The notes beneath the pieces were generated by a model. It was not told the origin of the DNA. It did no database searches and saw only the letters and a program-made list of their open reading frames with translations. A program made the translations under genes and the position numbers. Shown here piece by piece: positions 57,801-64,000 of a stretch of DNA of 64,000 nucleotides. Position 1 is the stretch's first letter; every line of letters begins with the position of its first letter. Source of the stretch: Hofstenia miamia (Eukaryota > Xenacoelomorpha > Acoela); the NCBI GenBank assembly GCA_004352715.1, contig SCFE01000089.1, positions 584,478 to 648,477 on the forward strand, given 5' to 3'.

Positions 57801-60631
57801 ATCAATGCTTTGAATTACATTGTTGTCAAAGACAACGTAAACTTCGCATTAAATACATATCCTACGAATTCTATTTACGGCGAGACGTCTACATTAAACT
57901 TTGTTTCAATCTGATTTTTGCAAATCAAATTAACTGAACACTGAAGAATGTAGAAACTTTCATGATTATTGATTCTCAGCCATTCTAGTGAAATTGACTT
58001 TTTATTTTCGGCCCAATAAAGCTAATTTTTGGTTTTAAATTATGGGTTTATTAGCCGAATATCTCATTTGGACCAGAATTGCTAATAACGAAATATTGAT
58101 TACCTATATGGATATTCAGACAAAAAAACTATCCGAATAAAGACTGAAGTACTCACAAATATCGGAACTGTTGGAATACTTATTGAATATACTTTTTTAG
58201 TATTGCAAGTGATTATACACTCCCCATTCTTATATAAGTTTGCATTAGCTTATTATACTTTTAGTAAATATAATTGTTAAAATATTGGTTTTCTAAATAT
58301 ACATCAAGGAAACGTCATCGATACACATGTTAGATTTTGTCTTTGTAGCAAAACAGACTGCTGTTTATTGTTGGTTTCCTGCTTCTCTGACTTTCACCGT
58401 GTATTGATCATGTCTAACAATCAAACAAGACAATGCTAATTGTAATAAAAATGATTTTAATAGAGTAACAACTCATGAAGGAATATGTATCGACAGATGG
58501 TCTATTCTAATATTTTACATCGATATCTCTATATTGGATCAATATAAAAACAAAAATAGTACCATGTACAACTTCGAAAGCAATACAATGTGACATACAA
58601 GTCTAGTCCATGCTGTGAACAGCACTTTCAAAAATATCATTTAAAATACGCGAATGGTAATATTAATTGCAATTCGGAATTAATAAAAAAGTTAACAAAA
58701 TCATAGTAATTACAATATATGTATTGTTGACTGGATAGGAAAGAGCTATGGAAGCGTTCGATAATGCTGCAACAAACTCAAGTAACTCTCTAAACTGGAA
58801 CATCTTTAAGTGTTCAAAAATATGAAACATGTAGTACACACAGCAGATTCATAATACAGTTTGAAAGAAACATGAAAAAAAATTAAAATTCTTTTAGTTT
58901 TTCTTGTTTAGTTTTTTATGTGTTTTTCATTTTGCTTGCTTCTGTTCTAAAAATGGTAGAATTCTTAAAAACATTATAAATGAAAATTTATTTTGCAAAA
59001 AGCGTCTTCAGAAAAAGAGCCGTAGTTAATTAATTCCCGCTTTTGAGTGGAATTTTTAAGACTAGTTTCTCTTAATTCACTACTTTTGATATCGATATAT
59101 CCAGAATTGTTGGTTACTAGTAAGTTTTAATAGCGATCTATCTTTTGAATTTTTTAGAACAAATAGCCCGAAATAATTGATTTACTCATAATTTATACAG
59201 GTTTTGGAATTGAATATTGTTGAGAAATCCGTGTTATTGAGACATTGTCGTGGCTGGAATAGTCAATTTTCAGTGGAGCATTACACAGAATTTAAATCTC
59301 ACTTTCAATAAATCACAAGGGAAACCTTAACAATGTAATTGAGGTGATTTTAAATGCATTTCAGTGAACAGTAATCGGGAAATATTGTATTTAGTGTGTT
59401 CACACACATTGTGAAATTACTACTACCTACTTGGTATAAGATTGGTCTTGACTGCAAGAAGTTTTCGACACAGGTCTAATTGCAAAGTAGCTTGAAAAAT
59501 CAATGAGTGGGCAATAGGACGTCCACTATTGCATATAAAGGTCTTAGGAAGTGTAATCAATTCCAAAATCTTACTAAAGAGCAGAGAGCTCTTTCAATAT
59601 TTCTCGCAAGTTCTAAGAAAAATATTATAATTAGTAATAGAACGAAACAAACCTCAGAGTTTTTACAAAGTATTTCAAAAATTATAAAGCACATGCTTTT
59701 GCGAAAGTTTCTTTGTTAAGAAATTTGGGTGACTTTCATGAAATTTCTGAGATAGAAAATAATTGAATTTTGGTTTGCACTTTGCCTGAGAATCAATTAT
59801 TTTTTATCAATTTTCAATTAGTTTTTTGATTGTCTATTTGCAACTTTACAAGGTTGAATTTTTTGTAAATTTTGTAGATTGAGAATCGAAAACTGCATTT
59901 GATGACGCCATCATTTTGAAAAAATGGCATTTACTGGGTGGCTGATTTATTCAGGCTTAGACAAGTTTGTTGTTAAATACCATTGAAGATTTCAAAAACA
60001 ATTATTGGTTCTTTAAAAATTCAAAAAATGAACTCTCAAATTTAGTGATTGCAAGCAAAATCAATAGTCAGGTAAAGACATTTTATAAAGCGGACCGCGT
60101 CAAACTTTATGACGGCGCTGCACATAATACGCTTTTGATACATTTTTCTATATCTTATTGTGGCGATTTAGTGATATTAATTATTAAAAATTCATTTATT
60201 CATTCTAATGATAAATAAATAAATAAACAGATGCGAAAATGTAGAATATTGCAACTTTGTAATTAGAATTAAATATGGGAATTATATGAGTTGATTTACT
60301 TTATGGATTTACGTAATAGCCGCAAAATTCGATTCGTGAAAATTTTACTGATTTCAGTATCAATAACGAATTTTTAAATGAAAATAGCAACTCGAGTATA
60401 AATAACACACATAATGCAAAATAAAAAATGTTTCGATAAATAGAAGTTACATTCTATATACTGACAATTTTCAAAGTTTTGGGGAGCTCTTCATACTCCG
60501 ATTGTAGCAATTTTTGACAAGTACACTTCACGTAAATATACCACGCATTATGAAAATTAAAATTGTATACAGTAAAATTAGGTCAAAAGAGGTTGAGACC
60601 GATTATATTCGATGCTCATTATAACATTATA

Positions 60632-60821
<190 letters not shown>

Positions 60822-61149
60822 ACCACTGCATTGGCAACATTTTCATTGGCAAAGTGTGAAAATTAACCTTGTACTGGGTCTAATTTTGTTTCATATGTAG
60901 GCTGGTTACTGTGTACACCTTGATGCATATGTAATACTAGCCCATGGTATCAATGGCCACATAGGAATAGGCTTCAGAATATGACATTTGAAACAATCGA
61001 ATAAAGTTGCAATTAACGGGAGTGTTAATTACCCAAGGATTATAGTAATTAAAAAAAATACTTTTTATATTATAAGATAGAGCTTTACAAGAATGCTGAA
61101 AACAGCTAAACAATCAGACAAAACTTGCACAGTAGTGGTGTCAAAATGT

Positions 61150-61265
61150 ATGCATGCCTCTAACGACACAAATCCTCTCTCTGGACAAGAAGGCTACATC
61201 TCAAAGAATAAGATTAAAAAAACTGCATGCTGGAAGCCATTTTGAAAGCAAAAGGTGGTTCAAAG
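61150..61265 (+). pseudogene. Possible Tc1-like transposase C-terminus
   Basis: One plus-strand frame reads CMLEAILKAKGGSKKF then a stop, which resembles the Tc1 C-terminal signature (LxAVIxAKGGxTKY). The sequence upstream to 60830 could be the rest but has several stops and no clear catalytic motif. It sits between a long TA array and the 317-bp duplication. Confidence 0.35.
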
Positions 61266-61436
61266 AAATTTTGAGGCATCAACACTCATTTAATGCACTG
61301 TATGTGTGTAGTTCACTCTTGAGTGGCAATTTTTTGATATAATAAATTTTATATATATATATATGTAAATTTTTTCAAGCTGGATCTGGCCAGGGCATAA
61401 TGAGGATTTTGGATTGGGGTATGGCCCAAACTGCCT

Positions 61437-62070
61437 TTCAAAATATTGACTCATTTTTATATTTAAGGAATAATTGTACATCATAGGTATGTGCTATAAA
61501 ACATAAATCTTACTTACTAAAATGGGAAATATAGGGTGACTAAAAAAAATGTCCGTTTGGTAAGGAAAAATGACATTTTTTCATATGGCATAGGGGATTA
61601 TCTATTGCTATTTTACTGGACACCGGTTCACTTGATATCTATGATCAGAGTTCTACGTAGTTGATATTGCTGGTATTTCATATCTATGATCTTCATATTT
61701 AGGTATTTATATCTATGATCGGTATTTAGGTAAACAGGACACTTCATAATAGNTTCAAAATAGTGACTCATTTTTATATTTTAGGAATAATTGTACATCA
61801 TAGGTATGTGCTATAAAATATAAATCTTACTTACTAAAATGGGAAATATAGGGTGACTCAAAAAAAATGTCCGTTTGGTAAGGAAAAATGACATTTTTTC
61901 ATATGACATAGGGGATTATCTATTGCTATTTTACTGGACACCGGTTCACTTGATATCTATGATCAGAGTTCTACGTAGTTGATATTGCTGGTATTTCATA
62001 TCTATGATCTTCATATTTAGGTATTTATATCTATGATCGGTATTTAGGTAAACAGGACACTTCATAATAG
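61437..62070. repeat. Near-perfect 317-bp tandem duplication split by one N
   Basis: Copy 1 is 61437-61752 and copy 2 is 61754-62070; a single N at 61753 separates them. I count about five substitutions and one inserted base. Each copy contains GGGTGACT(C)AAAAAAAATG, resembling a mariner-type end, and several TATCTATGATC repeats. It is either a young duplication or two allelic contig ends joined in the assembly. Confidence 0.9.
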
Positions 62071-62955
62071 TCTGACTTGTAATTTGCATCCACTCCTACA
62101 CTTATATTGATTATTAGGCTGAGGGGCCTTGTCCCTCCTCTAAATACGTGTCTGAATCTAGCCAATTTATAACTGACATGATATTATAAATACTTTCGGA
62201 ACAGTATTATTATTCTTCACCAAAAAGAAACATTTCAAGGACGAATTTACAATTTCTAATTTATATACAGTACTAGGAATAAGTCACTAAACCGTATGTA
62301 AGGAATTGCGTCAATTTAGAAATGGCTTATGCCTTACATTATACATTTTCCACATTCCAAATTATATTTCCTTCGTAGACTTTGCTAAATTTTGAATGCG
62401 TGCAAATGTTTAGTTGAATAATTGTAGATCTAGTTTTAAGATTAAAGTACGAAAAACGTGTGAACCATTGGCAAAGAGTCTAGAGTTATAGTTTATGAAT
62501 TTTAATTACATTGGGGATAAGGAAAAAGAAAACTCATAATCATTAATTCACTTGAAGTGGGGATAATAAGCACCAACTGCTTTCAAATAATATTCGCTTA
62601 ACGAGGCAATTGTCGCAGAGTGAAACAACCACAGAGATACTAAAGGTCGTACACTATCATTTATCATTACTACAAATAAAACCCATGTAAACAGTTGTAA
62701 AGGGTATTTGAATAACTAACTACTCAACTCTACCTTATTTCAATTCATCAAAAAGTATGCAGATGTTAGGCATTGCTCAATATCAATTCCAACAGATTTC
62801 CAACTGTTACATCTTTCTGTATGAAACACATCGCGTTGAAAGAAGTCTTCAAATTTAAGAATCCATAATTAGAGAACTTTTCATTTAAGAAGCCCTAAAT
62901 TTTAAAGGAATCCTTTGCAATGTGATGAGCATCGCCCGAAGAAATTTGCGTTTAC

Positions 62956-64000
62956 CAGAGATGAACATGGGTGGGCAGGCCAGAACCGGATTTGGCTCGG
63001 CTGAAACACTTATAAAAATGTGTTGAATTTTAAAAAACGTACTATTACACAACAGTTCACTCAAGATACTATACTTAGGTTCATAATTATATTTGATAGA
63101 GATTGAAAAGTTAAAAATTTTAAGAACCGTGCTTGTGAGCACATATAAAAACATGCTGTCCCCAAAAATATCTTAGAAACTCCTTGCCGTGCTTGCTTAA
63201 ATCTAACCGTGCCGTGCATGGTGATATATCTGCATCAGATTCGCTTTTTTAAAAAATTACCTAGAAATGGAGTTTAAACCAGTTGAGAAAAAACCATCGA
63301 TATGTTTCAAAACAAGCCGTATTATTTGATGGTTGTAGAATCGACCCGTGCATTTGCCAGGAAGATTGCAGCAACCGTGAAAGGATATATGAATTCCGCT
63401 GAAACATCTAAAGTGATGGAAGTCATGCAAGACGGTCATTTACCTTATTACGTCAGCGATCATCAAGATTTTCGCCTCCTTGTACCTGACGCAGCCTCAA
63501 ATATGTTGAAAGTAGGTAAAATTTTGAATAGAACATACGATGAATTGCTTCATGCATAACATGCAGGGCGCATGCCTTGTATTGCCTAGCAGAATACAGT
63601 TGCAGATTTATTTGTATACCTTATGAAAAATATTATTGTTAAGAATAACACCAAAAAGGCTTTTTACTGCAAAAATGCAATTTGGCACTTGCTAGACATC
63701 CTGTTCTAACTTGATGTGGAAGCTGGATCCAAAATTTATTCTACTATCCACAAAACCTTGAAATAATTTGCGAGCACATGAAAAGTCTCGACTGTGAAAT
63801 ATCTCAATCTGTCAGGAAAATGCAAAAATTGCTGAATGAAAAAGAGCATTTACTCAAATCTCAACCAAAATTTTATGCTGCAAATTTTTAACTTCATCCA
63901 TTATCCATTGAAGAAATTGACAAATGTCACTGGACAAGATTAAACTACATTTTATCGAAGAATCCAGATCTCAGTCAAATTCACAACGTGTAATTTAATG
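62956..64000 (+). pseudogene. ZBED-like hAT element relic running off the window
   Basis: A hAT-like end, CAGAGATGAACATGGGTGGG, opens the element at 62956. From 63302 the plus strand reads AFARKIAATVKGYM, SDHQDFRLLVPDAASNMLKV then YDELLHA and a stop; one frame on, RMPCIA follows. VPDAA..M and YDELLHA..CIA match hAT transposase (VTDAAPYM, YPNLIHVTCLAHA). At 63720-63960 SWIQNLFYYPQNLEIICEH and KMQKLLNEKEHLLK match the TRWGTWLEAAFYYAENFE region. It is of the same general type as the relic at 17.83-19.08 kb but in opposite orientation and not the same copy. Confidence 0.72.

Overview
This is an animal (metazoan) nuclear DNA window: AT-rich, with spliceosomal introns, many decayed DNA transposons, TA microsatellites, two long runs of N inside TA arrays, and three single Ns. 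I cannot place the species. The base composition and hAT/Tc1-mariner load fit many invertebrates, so I name no clade.

One host gene dominates. Seventeen exons on the minus strand, from about 53.4 kb down to 2.07 kb, encode most of a TRPM (melastatin-type) cation channel. I can support about 1,087 codons, from the late N-terminal melastatin homology region through S1-S6, the TRP helix and a short coiled-coil tail, to the stop codon and a poly(A) signal. The N-terminal exons were not found and probably lie above 53.4 kb or outside the window. Splice phases agree at every proposed junction except one (exon 5 to exon 6, one base short). The pore is unusual: the acidic residue normally found at the TRPM filter is Asn, and the loop from filter to S6 is very short and has no cysteine pair.

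The other sequence is intronic or flanking and mostly holds mobile-element remains. The 3' flank (0-2 kb) has a TTAA-bounded inverted-repeat element. The last intron (2.3-9.6 kb) has two hAT MITEs of one family in opposite orientation, with target duplications. The 16.6-23.3 kb intron has a ZBED-type hAT transposase pseudogene and a possible 2.7 kb hAT. The 23.5-27.7 kb intron has an internally deleted mariner with both TIRs and TA sites. The 31.7-39.2 kb intron has a hAT dimerisation-domain relic, two Tc1/mariner relics and a 735-bp hAT MITE with a perfect 8-bp target duplication, 55 bp from a splice donor. The 53.4-64 kb end has Tc1 and hAT pieces, long TA arrays and a 317-bp near-perfect tandem duplication joined by a single N, which looks like an assembly join.

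I saw no tRNA, rRNA, CRISPR or bacterial-type feature. No second intact host gene could be supported.
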